Assembly: GCA_910585455.1 (NCBI GenBank)
Contig: CAJUEL010000014.1
Location: 38,400-102,399, forward strand
DNA from: an uncultured Eisenbergiella sp.
GTDB taxonomy: Bacteria; Bacillota; Clostridia; Lachnospirales; Lachnospiraceae
Length of the DNA stretch: 64,000 bases
Reading direction: 5' to 3'
Positions 8,746 through 16,005 of the stretch are shown here, in pieces (the stretch's first letter is position 1; each line of letters opens with the position of its first letter). The position numbers were made by a program, and so were the translations under genes. The notes under the pieces were generated by a model. It worked only from the letters and a program-made list of their open reading frames with translations. It was not told where the DNA came from and searched no databases.

Positions 8746-9285
8746 TTACTGATGCTGTAAAATGCCAAATTTGGAAAACGGCCAGATCCGCACCCAGGTT
8801 TTCCCGATGATTTTGTCCCTGTGAATATTCCCTACGCTGGGATCCCTGCTGTCCGAGCTGTTATTGCGGTTATCGCCCAGCACAAAATATTCATCCTCCG
8901 CCAGCGTGATCGGCTCGCCCGCTCTGCCCGGAGACAACATGACCTCCCTGCCATAGCTTTCGTCCAATACCTCACCGTCTATGTATATCGTTCCCTCCTG
9001 ATCGATATACACCGTTTCCCCCGGCAGACCGATGATCCGCTTGATGTAATAGGTATCTTCCTTATATAAAAAGGGAAATACGATGATGTCAAACCGCTGG
9101 GGTTCCTTGAAGCGGTAGGATATTTTATCCACGATCAGGTTATCATGATCGCTCAGCGTAGGCTCCATGGAGCTTCCCTGCACCTGTGTGCGCTGCCCCA
9201 CAAAGGTGATGACCAGATAGGTGATCACCAGCACCACCAGAATATATAATATTGTGCTCAGCGCTTCCTTCAAAAAATTTTTCAT
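8746..9285 (-). CDS. lepB: Signal peptidase I (second copy)
   Basis: A 179-residue type I signal peptidase. One N-terminal transmembrane helix (about 8-30) anchors a catalytic domain with the Ser nucleophile in QGSSMEPTL and the Lys base in YYIKRIIGLPGE, followed by GDNRNNSSDSRD. The start at 9285 overlaps the rbgA stop (ATGA), implying translational coupling. A second paralogue lies at 10209-10793 on the other side of rbgA. Confidence 0.95.
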   Translation of the reverse strand: MKNFLKEALSTILYILVVLVITYLVITFVGQRTQVQGSSMEPTLSDHDNLIVDKISYRFKEPQRFDIIVFPFLYKEDTYYIKRIIGLPGETVYIDQEGTIYIDGEVLDESYGREVMLSPGRAGEPITLAEDEYFVLGDNRNNSSDSRDPSVGNIHRDKIIGKTWVRIWPFSKFGILQHQ

Positions 9286-10136
9286 TGTCCATCCTTCTTT
9301 CCCGGCTTCTCCAGCGAAATCCTGCCCAGCCTGCCGCTCCTGAAATCCTCCAGCAGAATGCCCGCAGCCTTTTCCACATCCACCTCGCCGCCCTTTTTGT
9401 AGCACTTGCGTCCGTCCCCGATCTCATAGAGCACCTCCGGTCCATCCTTCTTCGTGATGCCGTAACGCTCTGCAAGAAGCTCCGGATATGTCCCCTGTAA
9501 AAAACGGATCAGCTCGACCGCCAGCTCCTCCTTCACCAGGATTTCATCGTTCATGGAACCGATGAACGCCATTTTAAGTCCGACGGACTGATCCTCAAAT
9601 TTCGGCCACAATATGCCCGGCGTATCCAGAAGCTCCAGCTCCTTATTCAGCCGGATCCACTGCTTTCCCTTGGTGACCCCCGGCTTGTTTCCGGTCTTCG
9701 TACACGCCTTTTTGGCATAGGAATTGATAAAGGTGGATTTCCCCACGTTCGGAATGCCCGCCACCATGGCGCGCACCGGACGGTTCTGGATGCCCCGCTT
9801 TTTATCCCGCTCCTTCTTTTCCCGGCATGCCTCGGATACCTTGCCCTGAATCGCCTTTAGGCCCATGCCGGATTTCGCGTTGATTTCCAGCACAGCAATG
9901 CCCTGCGCCGCAAAAAAATCACTCCATTCCCGGTTGATGCGCGGATCAGCCAGGTCCGCCTTATTCAAAAGCACCAGCCGCGCCTTGTTTTTTCCCATTT
10001 CATCTATATCCGGATTCCGGGAGGATAAGGGCATGCGCGCATCCACAAGCTCGATGATCAGATCGATCAGCTTTAGGTCCTCCTGCATCGCCCGCTTTGC
10101 CTTCGTCATATGTCCCGGATACCACTGATAATTCAT
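9282..10136 (-). CDS. rbgA: Ribosome biogenesis GTPase RbgA (YlqF)
   Basis: A 285-residue circularly permuted GTPase needed for late 50S assembly in Firmicutes. The G4 motif (LLNKADL) comes before G1 (GIPNVGKSTFINS) and G3 (DTPG), the diagnostic permuted order. It begins MNYQWYPGHMTKA, typical of YlqF. The start at 10136 is preceded by GAGGTGG. It sits between two signal peptidase genes, an order common in Clostridia. Confidence 0.96.
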   Translation of the reverse strand: MNYQWYPGHMTKAKRAMQEDLKLIDLIIELVDARMPLSSRNPDIDEMGKNKARLVLLNKADLADPRINREWSDFFAAQGIAVLEINAKSGMGLKAIQGKVSEACREKKERDKKRGIQNRPVRAMVAGIPNVGKSTFINSYAKKACTKTGNKPGVTKGKQWIRLNKELELLDTPGILWPKFEDQSVGLKMAFIGSMNDEILVKEELAVELIRFLQGTYPELLAERYGITKKDGPEVLYEIGDGRKCYKKGGEVDVEKAAGILLEDFRSGRLGRISLEKPGKKDGQ

Positions 10137-10164
10137 ATTCCACCTCTGTTTTTGATGATCAAAA

Positions 10165-10203
10165 AGGCCGTAGCAGTTCAGACCTGTCTGCGCCGTTACC
10201 AAA
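10165..10203. repeat. TTCAGAC-type palindrome
   Basis: An imperfect palindrome of about 30 bases (GTAGCAGTTCAGAC, two bases, then GTCTGCGCCGTTAC) between lepB and rbgA. It resembles the end-palindrome of the MITE-like elements. Related palindromes lie at about 21612-21678 and 56572-56604. Confidence 0.55.
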
Positions 10204-10208
10204 AGCCA

Positions 10209-10793
10209 TTATTTGACAAGCCCCAGTCCGTCCTTTTCATTGCCGAAATGCAGCCATGCGCGCCCCACGATCGTGCTCTTATGGATGGGACCGATGTTCG
10301 CTGAACGGCTGTCCTCGCTGCTGTTGACATTGTCCCCCATGACAAAATATTCGTCCACAGAAAGCTTCACCTCATTTTCCGCAATCCCCGCGGAAGCGAT
10401 CAGGTCTGTGACCTCTTCGTCAAAGGGCTCCCCATCCACATACAAAATTCCGTCCTTTATGAGCACCGTCTGCCCCGGCGCCGCCACCACACGCTTCACA
10501 TAATAGTGGGCATTCTGATTGCCGTTGGGCAGAAAGACCACCACATCCCCCACCTTTGGAGAAAGCATGCGGTAGGCAAAGCGGTTGACCAAAATGCCCT
10601 GCCCGTTTGTCAGCGACGGCTCCATGGACACCCCGATCACAGTAGTGCGCAATCCTATAAAATAAGTTAACACAAAAGCCAGAAAAACCGCAAGGAAAAT
10701 CACGGAAATCCAGCTGAAAATTTCCCGGATCAGGGCAGTGCTGATCTTTTTTTTCTTATGGTAAAAATTGAGTCCTCTGCGCCGTCTTCTCAT
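10209..10793 (-). CDS. lepB: Signal peptidase I
   Basis: A 194-residue type I signal peptidase. A basic N-terminus rich in Arg and Lys (residues 2-22) precedes one transmembrane helix (about 30-52). The catalytic Ser is in GVSMEPSL and the Lys in YYVKRVVAAPGQ; GDNVNSSEDSRS follows. The start at 10793 has GGGAGAGG upstream. It differs from the 8746-9285 copy mainly by its longer, positively charged N-terminal tail. Confidence 0.95.
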   Translation of the reverse strand: MRRRRRGLNFYHKKKKISTALIREIFSWISVIFLAVFLAFVLTYFIGLRTTVIGVSMEPSLTNGQGILVNRFAYRMLSPKVGDVVVFLPNGNQNAHYYVKRVVAAPGQTVLIKDGILYVDGEPFDEEVTDLIASAGIAENEVKLSVDEYFVMGDNVNSSEDSRSANIGPIHKSTIVGRAWLHFGNEKDGLGLVK

Positions 10794-10824
10794 AACCTCT
10801 CCCTTACCTGCGGGAATCAAAGAA

Positions 10825-10851
10825 GGGACAAACACCAACGTGATTTGTCCC
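10825..10851 (-). terminator. Stem-loop after rplS
   Basis: GGGACAAA/TTTGTCCC is an 8-bp stem with an 11-base loop in the gap between rplS and lepB. On the minus strand it is followed by TTCTTTG, a weak T-tract, so it may partly end the rplS transcript. Confidence 0.5.
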
Positions 10852-10871
10852 CCACTTTACACGATACCAGA

Positions 10872-11219
10872 TTATCTGAGTATTTCCTTTACCTTCGCAG
10901 CCTTGCCGACTCTGTCTCTTAAATAGTTCAGCTTCGCTCTTCTGACCTTACCTCTTCTGACAACTTCCACCTTCTCAACATTCGGAGAATGCAGAGGCCA
11001 CGTCTTCTCAACGCCAACGCCGTTGGAGGTCTTTCTCACTGTAAAGGTAGCGCGGTTGCTGCCGCCCTGCTTCTTCAACACAATGCCTTCAAACACCTGA
11101 ATTCTCTCGCGGTTACCTTCCTTGATTTTACCGTAAACCCTTACGGTATCGCCGGTGCGGAACTCGGGCACTTCTTCCTTTAACTGTGTCGCTTCAATCT
11201 CTCTGATAATTTCGTTCAT
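10872..11219 (-). CDS. rplS: 50S ribosomal protein L19
   Basis: A 115-residue L19, at the interface of the large and small subunits. The sequence is typical throughout (FRTGDTVRVYGKIKEGNRERIQVFEG, then FTVRKTSNGVGVEKTWPLHSP). A GGAGGAAAAGC ribosome binding site precedes the ATG. It lies downstream of trmD as in most Firmicutes, but has its own promoter at 11299-11327, so it is not dependent on the ffh operon. Confidence 0.98.
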   Translation of the reverse strand: MNEIIREIEATQLKEEVPEFRTGDTVRVYGKIKEGNRERIQVFEGIVLKKQGGSNRATFTVRKTSNGVGVEKTWPLHSPNVEKVEVVRRGKVRRAKLNYLRDRVGKAAKVKEILR

Positions 11220-11298
11220 TGCTTTTCCTCCTGTTTTCTCGATGTTCTTAATACGTTATTCGTAACAGAGGACCATCTCTCATATTCGCAACATGAAT

Positions 11299-11327
11299 AC
11301 TATACCACGGTCCGGTTTGCATTGCAA
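11299..11327 (-). promoter_or_regulatory. rplS promoter
   Basis: On the minus strand, TTGCAA (-35, 11322-11327), a 17-bp spacer and TATAGT (-10, 11299-11304). The leader of about 75 nt before rplS is a plausible place for an L19 autoregulatory structure, which I cannot confirm by eye. Confidence 0.75.
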
Positions 11328-11334
11328 GATTTTT

Positions 11335-12792
11335 TTAGGAAATCCAGTAAATTTTCTTTGCTCCCACTTTCAAGCCGAGCTTTTCCTGCAGCGCTATGGA
11401 GGCCTCGTTTTCTGCAAAAATCTGGCAATAGGGCGTTTCTCCCCTTTCCAGCGTCCGGTTGATCAGATGCGTCTCCAAAGCCTGGGCGATTCCCCTGCGC
11501 CGAAAGGGCTCAAACACCTCCAGCATGCCCATGCCGCCCTCTTCATGAGTGCCGATGAAGCCTGCAAGCACCTGTCCTGTCCCGCCGCTTTCCGCGCCAT
11601 CTGTTCTGTCCGTTTCCGTCTCCTTTCTTGCCGTCTCCTCCTTTGGCAAAAAAGCGCCGTAAATGACGCCCTCTTTTAAAAACGCGCGCAGCTTTTCTTT
11701 TTCGTAAAAGGCATGATAATGGGCAAAAATCCCTTCCGTAAACGTTTCATCCAATGCCCGGATCTCATAGCTTAAGTCCTCTGCAAAGGGCGTTTTCCTG
11801 GTATATGCCGCCTGCAGACAGACCTGCATCGTTTCCTTTTGAAAGCGCGCCGCCACACTGTCCGCCAGAAACCGCTGGTGACAGACATATTCTGCTCCTT
11901 CCGGCTCCGTCAGGGATAACAGCCGCTCTCCGGCATCCCGGTTCTGGGCGGAAACCATATACAGACCGTTTCCTTTATCCTGTAAAAGAACGCCGTCCTC
12001 CCGCACACAAAGCACCCGGGCGCGTCCCCGCCGGATATTTTCCAGCATGTCCATGTGCAGAAGCCTGTCCTGCTTAAGCCACAAAAGCGCCCTGCCGGGC
12101 AGATCATATTTTTCATAGAGATCGGGGCGCTGCCGCTTCGTTCGCTCCACGGACCGGGCAAGCCTCCAGGCGTCCACCTTCGCATGATCCCCGCACAGCA
12201 ACACCTGCGGCACCTCCTTTTCCCGCCATACCTCCGGTCTTGTATACTGCGGGTACTCCAAAAGATTTTCATGAAAGGACTCCGTCTCGCCGGATTCCTC
12301 ATTTTTCAAAACGCCGGGCACCATGCGGGAAATGGCATCGATCATGACCATCGCAGGCAGCTCCCCGCCGGTGAGCACATAATCGCCGATGGAAACATAG
12401 TCCGTCACGATCTCCTCCAGCACCCGCTCGTCGATGCCCTCATAGTGCCCGCACAGAAAAATGAGCTCCTCTTCTTTCGCAAGCTCCTTTGCCATGCTCT
12501 GGTCAAAAAGGCGCCCCTGCGGGGTCACATAGATGACCCGCGCCGTTTTTGCGCCCGCTCTTTTTTCCAAAACAGCCTGATAAGCATCAAAAACAGGCTG
12601 CGCCTGCATCAGCATGCCCGCGCCGCCGCCGTAGGGATAATCATCCACCTTTTTATGCTTATCCTTTGTATAATCCCGGATATTTTCCGCCTCGATGGAA
12701 AGCAGACCCTTCTCACAGGCGCGCCCGAGAATGCTCGTCTTTAAGCCGGAAAGCACCATATCCGGAAACAGCGTCAATATATGAAAATGCAT
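11335..12792 (-). CDS. trmD: tRNA (guanine-37-N1)-methyltransferase fused to a GNAT acetyltransferase
   Basis: A 485-residue protein, about twice normal TrmD length. Residues 1 to about 235 are a full TrmD, which methylates G37 of tRNA using S-adenosylmethionine; the knot-forming motifs CGHYEGIDER, SIGDYVLTGGELPAM and the LARSVERT end are present. Residues about 240-485 form a second part whose end (AGFIGTHEEGGMGMLEVFEPFRRRG-type sequence) matches an acetyl-CoA-binding GNAT fold, including the RRRGIAQALE loop. There is no stop or start between the parts. The acceptor of the acetyl group is unknown. It follows rimM as usual. Confidence 0.92.
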   Translation of the reverse strand: MHFHILTLFPDMVLSGLKTSILGRACEKGLLSIEAENIRDYTKDKHKKVDDYPYGGGAGMLMQAQPVFDAYQAVLEKRAGAKTARVIYVTPQGRLFDQSMAKELAKEEELIFLCGHYEGIDERVLEEIVTDYVSIGDYVLTGGELPAMVMIDAISRMVPGVLKNEESGETESFHENLLEYPQYTRPEVWREKEVPQVLLCGDHAKVDAWRLARSVERTKRQRPDLYEKYDLPGRALLWLKQDRLLHMDMLENIRRGRARVLCVREDGVLLQDKGNGLYMVSAQNRDAGERLLSLTEPEGAEYVCHQRFLADSVAARFQKETMQVCLQAAYTRKTPFAEDLSYEIRALDETFTEGIFAHYHAFYEKEKLRAFLKEGVIYGAFLPKEETARKETETDRTDGAESGGTGQVLAGFIGTHEEGGMGMLEVFEPFRRRGIAQALETHLINRTLERGETPYCQIFAENEASIALQEKLGLKVGAKKIYWIS

Positions 12793-12847
12793 CCCTGATA
12801 CCCCTTGTGCGCTTCACAGCACATACCAATCCGCCATCCGGCGCTAT

Positions 12848-13354
12848 CTACAAAAGCCCGTCCAGCAGATGCACCTGCATGAAGCCCGCTTCCACGTCCA
12901 CCTTTAAAATACACTGTCTGATCGCCGGAATCAAAACCTCTCTGCCGTCCGTCATCTGCACCTGATAAACATCGTTCGCTCCCGTTTCGATCACATCCCG
13001 CAAGACGCCCAATTCCGTGTCGTCTTCCAAAAGGACCTTCATGCCAAGAAGATCGGCGATGAAATATTCGTCCTTTTTGCACTTCACGGCCTGGCTGCGC
13101 GGCACATACAGCTCTTTTCCTCTGTATTTCTCAATCCCATTGATATCGTCAAAGCCCTTAAACTTTAAAATCACAAATTTCTTAAAAAATTTAACGCTTT
13201 CGATTTCCAGTATCAAGTCGCCCCTGCCCGTATCCAGAATCACTTCCTTTAGCTGCCGGAAACGATTCGCATCATCCGTCGTCGGGAATACCTTCACCTC
13301 GCCATGTATCCCGTGGGTGGCGGAAATGATGCCGACCTTCAATCTTTCTTCCAT
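12848..13354 (-). CDS. rimM: 16S rRNA processing protein RimM
   Basis: A 168-residue ribosome maturation factor for the 30S head. It starts VGIISATHGIHGEVKVFPTTDD, typical of the N-terminal barrel, and ends with the PRC-barrel part (GVLRDVIETGANDVYQV, then LIPAIRQCILKVD). The position between khpA and trmD is conserved. Confidence 0.96.
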   Translation of the reverse strand: MEERLKVGIISATHGIHGEVKVFPTTDDANRFRQLKEVILDTGRGDLILEIESVKFFKKFVILKFKGFDDINGIEKYRGKELYVPRSQAVKCKKDEYFIADLLGMKVLLEDDTELGVLRDVIETGANDVYQVQMTDGREVLIPAIRQCILKVDVEAGFMQVHLLDGLL

Positions 13355-13417
13355 TCTACACCTCTTGCGCGCTCATGCCGTAACAAAAGGCGTTCACTTT
13401 CGCAAACGCCTCTGCCG

Positions 13418-13645
13418 TCAGATGATGTCCACATCCACTTTCTTATTGTCTTCCAATGCCGCAGCCTTGACCACGGTGCGGATTGCCTTCGCAATACGTC
13501 CCTGCTTGCCGATCACCTTGCCCATATCCGAAGGGGCAACGTGAAGCTCAAGCGTCAGGTTTTTCCCGTTTTCTTTCTCGGTAACGGCCACTTCGTCCGG
13601 ATTATCAACAAGCGCTTTTGCGATCACTTCCACCAATTCTTTCAT
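13418..13645 (-). CDS. khpA: KH-domain RNA-binding protein
   Basis: A 75-residue single-KH protein (KhpA/YlqC). The RNA-binding GxxG loop is GKQG within MGKVIGKQGRIAKAIRT. In Firmicutes KhpA pairs with KhpB/EloR and affects cell size. The start at 13645 has GGAGGTGG upstream; the longer frame from 13738 runs through a hairpin-rich gap and is rejected. Confidence 0.95.
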   Translation of the reverse strand: MKELVEVIAKALVDNPDEVAVTEKENGKNLTLELHVAPSDMGKVIGKQGRIAKAIRTVVKAAALEDNKKVDVDII

Positions 13646-13667
13646 AATCCACCTCCAAAAGCCTGTC

Positions 13668-13748
13668 AACAGTCGTGACAGCCCGGCAGCCCGGACTGTC
13701 CCAGGCACATCAGTGCCCGTTGGCGCCTGCGCGCCCAATGTGCCGGCA
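13668..13748. repeat. Hairpin-rich spacer between rpsP and khpA
   Basis: Two imperfect stem-loops: a GACAG.../...CTGTC pair at about 13677-13703, and GGCACAT/ATGTGCC enclosing GGCGC/GCGCC at about 13705-13745. No T-tract follows. They may mark mRNA processing in the ribosomal operon. Confidence 0.4.
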
Positions 13749-13750
13749 GC

Positions 13751-13996
13751 TTATTTTTCGATGCCCGCTACCTTGAAGATCTTGGAAACAGTCTCAGTGG
13801 GCTGTGCGCCGTTGTTGAGCCACTTCTTTGCCAGCTCCTCGTTTACCTTACATGTGCTGGGGTTTGTGTTGGGATCATAGGTGCCGATCTCTTCGATGAA
13901 ACGTCCGTCTCTGGGAGATCTGGAATCCGCCACAACGATTCTGTAAAACGGATGCTTCTTATAACCCATTCTCTTTAATCTGATCTTTACTGCCAT
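13751..13996 (-). CDS. rpsP: 30S ribosomal protein S16
   Basis: An 81-residue S16 with the typical start MAVKIRLKRMGYKKHPFY and RIVVADSRSPRDGRFIEEIG. A GGAGGTAGAG ribosome binding site precedes it. It lies between ffh and khpA as in most Firmicutes. Confidence 0.98.
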   Translation of the reverse strand: MAVKIRLKRMGYKKHPFYRIVVADSRSPRDGRFIEEIGTYDPNTNPSTCKVNEELAKKWLNNGAQPTETVSKIFKVAGIEK

Positions 13997-14058
13997 TTTT
14001 CTCTACCTCCGGATATTCCTTATTGTAAATTTGTTTTCCGCGTCTTTTGCGCGATTTA

Positions 14059-15411
14059 TCAGAAAGGAAGACCAAATCTTCCCTTTCTTCCACCTTTTCC
14101 TCCCAGCATGCCGGGGAGCTGCTTCATCATTTTCTGGCTCTGCTCAAACTGCTTGATAAAGCGGTTGACCACGCTGATATCCACACCGGCGCCCTTCGCG
14201 ATGCGGTGCTTTCTGCCGGGATTGAGCAGCTTCGGATTGCGTCTCTCCTGGGGCGTCATGCTCAGCACGATCGCCTCCATGCGCGCCAGCTGCTTCTCAT
14301 CTATCATGCCCTCCAGCTCCGCCGCCTTTGCGCCCACGCCGGGCATCAGCCCTAAAATGCCGGACAATCCGCCCATATTGCGCATCTGCTTCATGCTTTC
14401 CAGATAATCGTCGAAGTCAAACTTGCCCTTCTTCATTCTGGAAGCCATTTCTTTTTCCTTTTCGGCGTCCAGATCGATGTTGGCGGAGACCTTGTCAATC
14501 AGGGAAAGCACATCCCCCATTCCCAGAATCCTGCCCGCCATGCGGTCCGGGTAAAACTGCTCCAGATCGGAAAGCTTCTCTCCCGTTCCCACATATAAAA
14601 TCGGCTTGCCTGTCACAGCCTTGACGGAAAGAGCCGCACCGCCTCTGGTGTCACCGTCCATCTTGGAAAGAATCACGCCGTCAATGCCGATCTTATCGTC
14701 AAATTCCTTCGCCACATTGACCGCGTCCTGACCGGTCATGGCGTCCACCACCAGAATGGACTGATGCACGCCAACCGCGTCCCTGATCTCGATCAGCTCA
14801 TCCATCATGCCTTCGTCGATGTGCAGACGCCCCGCCGTATCCAGAATCACGATCGTATTGCCGTTCTTCTCTGCATGGGAAACCGCCGCCTTGGCGATGT
14901 CCACCGGCTTATGGCCGGTTCCCATGGAAAAAACCTCCACCTGCTGCTTTTCCCCATTGATCTGTAACTGCTCGATCGCCGCCGGGCGGTACACGTCACA
15001 GGCGACCAGGAGCGGTTTCTTACCCTTTTGCTTAAACTTTCCGGCAAGCTTCGCCGTCGCCGTCGTCTTACCTGCGCCCTGTAAACCGCACATCATGACG
15101 ATTGTCATCGACTTACCAGGCTGCAGCGTGATCTCCGTCGTCTCAGAGCCCATCAGGGCGGTCATTTCCTCATTAACGATCTTGATGACCATCTGACCGG
15201 GATTTAAGCCGTTCATCACATCCTGCCCGATCGCCCGCTCCTCCACGGACTTCACAAACTGCTTGACCACCTTAAAGCTGACATCCGCCTCCAAAAGCGC
15301 CATCTTCACTTCCTTTAAGGCTGCCTTGACATCCTCCTCGGTCAGACGTCCCTTGCTCCTCAAATTCTTAAAAACATTCTGCAGTTTATCCGTTAAGCTC
15401 TCAAATGCCAT
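14059..15411 (-). CDS. ffh: Signal recognition particle protein Ffh
   Basis: A 450-residue SRP54 homologue that, with 4.5S RNA, targets nascent membrane proteins to FtsY. Order: N domain (1 to about 90), G domain with GLQGAGKTTATAKLA, DTAGRLHID and TGQDAVNVAKEF, then the methionine-rich M domain (about 300-430) that binds the signal peptide and RNA. The start at 15411 (MAFESLTDKL) has GGAGTGG upstream. It is co-transcribed with ylxM. Confidence 0.98.
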   Translation of the reverse strand: MAFESLTDKLQNVFKNLRSKGRLTEEDVKAALKEVKMALLEADVSFKVVKQFVKSVEERAIGQDVMNGLNPGQMVIKIVNEEMTALMGSETTEITLQPGKSMTIVMMCGLQGAGKTTATAKLAGKFKQKGKKPLLVACDVYRPAAIEQLQINGEKQQVEVFSMGTGHKPVDIAKAAVSHAEKNGNTIVILDTAGRLHIDEGMMDELIEIRDAVGVHQSILVVDAMTGQDAVNVAKEFDDKIGIDGVILSKMDGDTRGGAALSVKAVTGKPILYVGTGEKLSDLEQFYPDRMAGRILGMGDVLSLIDKVSANIDLDAEKEKEMASRMKKGKFDFDDYLESMKQMRNMGGLSGILGLMPGVGAKAAELEGMIDEKQLARMEAIVLSMTPQERRNPKLLNPGRKHRIAKGAGVDISVVNRFIKQFEQSQKMMKQLPGMLGGKGGRKGRFGLPF

Positions 15412-15461
15412 CTGCCACTCCGTTTTACACATCGCAACGGTCTCATATGCCAAAACCGCTG

Positions 15462-15776
15462 TTACATCTCTTCCAGAATCTGCGCCGCCAGCGCTTTTAC
15501 GGTATCCTCGGTGCTGATCCTCTCGATCTCTTCAACCTTCTCCTTCACCCGCCCGAATTTCTCCAAAAGATGGAGCTTTCCTTCATAGGCGGCAAGCGCC
15601 CGGTCGCAGCGCCTGATCAGGTCGTGCACCCCCTGCCTGCTGATGCCCTGCTCCTGCGCGATCTCGCTTAGGGACATGTCGTGGAACACCACGTCCTCAT
15701 AAATCTGCCGCTGGTGTTCGTTGAGCAGTTCTCCGTAAAAATCATACAAAAGACCCTGTTCTACGATTTTTTCCAT
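15462..15776 (-). CDS. ylxM: YlxM-family helix-turn-helix protein
   Basis: A 104-residue UPF0122 protein, commonly paired with ffh and thought to modulate the SRP pathway. The sigma-70 region-4-like helix-turn-helix is visible in DMSLSEIAQEQGISRQGVHDLIRRC. The start at 15776 (MEKIVEQGLLYDFYGELL) is favoured because the upstream ATG at 15809 overlaps the -10 box of the promoter. Confidence 0.93.
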   Translation of the reverse strand: MEKIVEQGLLYDFYGELLNEHQRQIYEDVVFHDMSLSEIAQEQGISRQGVHDLIRRCDRALAAYEGKLHLLEKFGRVKEKVEEIERISTEDTVKALAAQILEEM

Positions 15777-15800
15777 TTCCTTCGATGCCTCACTTTGCCT

Positions 15801-15829
15801 ATCATACACGAAAGCGGAACCGGTGTCAA
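15801..15829 (-). promoter_or_regulatory. ylxM-ffh-rpsP-khpA-rimM-trmD operon promoter
   Basis: On the minus strand, TTGACA (15824-15829), a 17-bp spacer and TATGAT (15801-15806), a near-ideal sigma-A promoter. It lies just downstream of the second MITE copy, so that insertion missed the promoter by about 32 bp. Confidence 0.88.
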
Positions 15830-15868
15830 GTATTTTTTCTTTACAAGCTTTTGCTTTTCACATTCATA

Positions 15869-16002
15869 GTTACTATTCAGACACGTCTGAATAGTAACTG
15901 CATCCGCCCATAAAAATCGCTTCGCGATGGGGCGTATGCCTGCTGCCGGTACTATTTCTCACGGTCTGCGCGGTGAACGCGCAGACCTGCCTGAATAGTA
16001 AC
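15869..16002. mobile_element. MITE-like element, copy 2, with 8-bp target duplication
   Basis: 134 bp, closely matching copy 1 at 584-717 in inverted orientation. It begins with the 30-bp near-perfect palindrome built on GTTACTATTCAGAC and ends with CTGAATAGTAAC. It is flanked by CATTCATA at 15861-15868 and 16003-16010, an exact 8-bp direct repeat. The right-hand duplicate contains the stop codon of the AraC-type regulator (16006-16008), so the element landed at the very end of that gene without damaging it and its hairpins may now act as the transcript end. Confidence 0.88.
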
Positions 16003-16005
16003 CAT

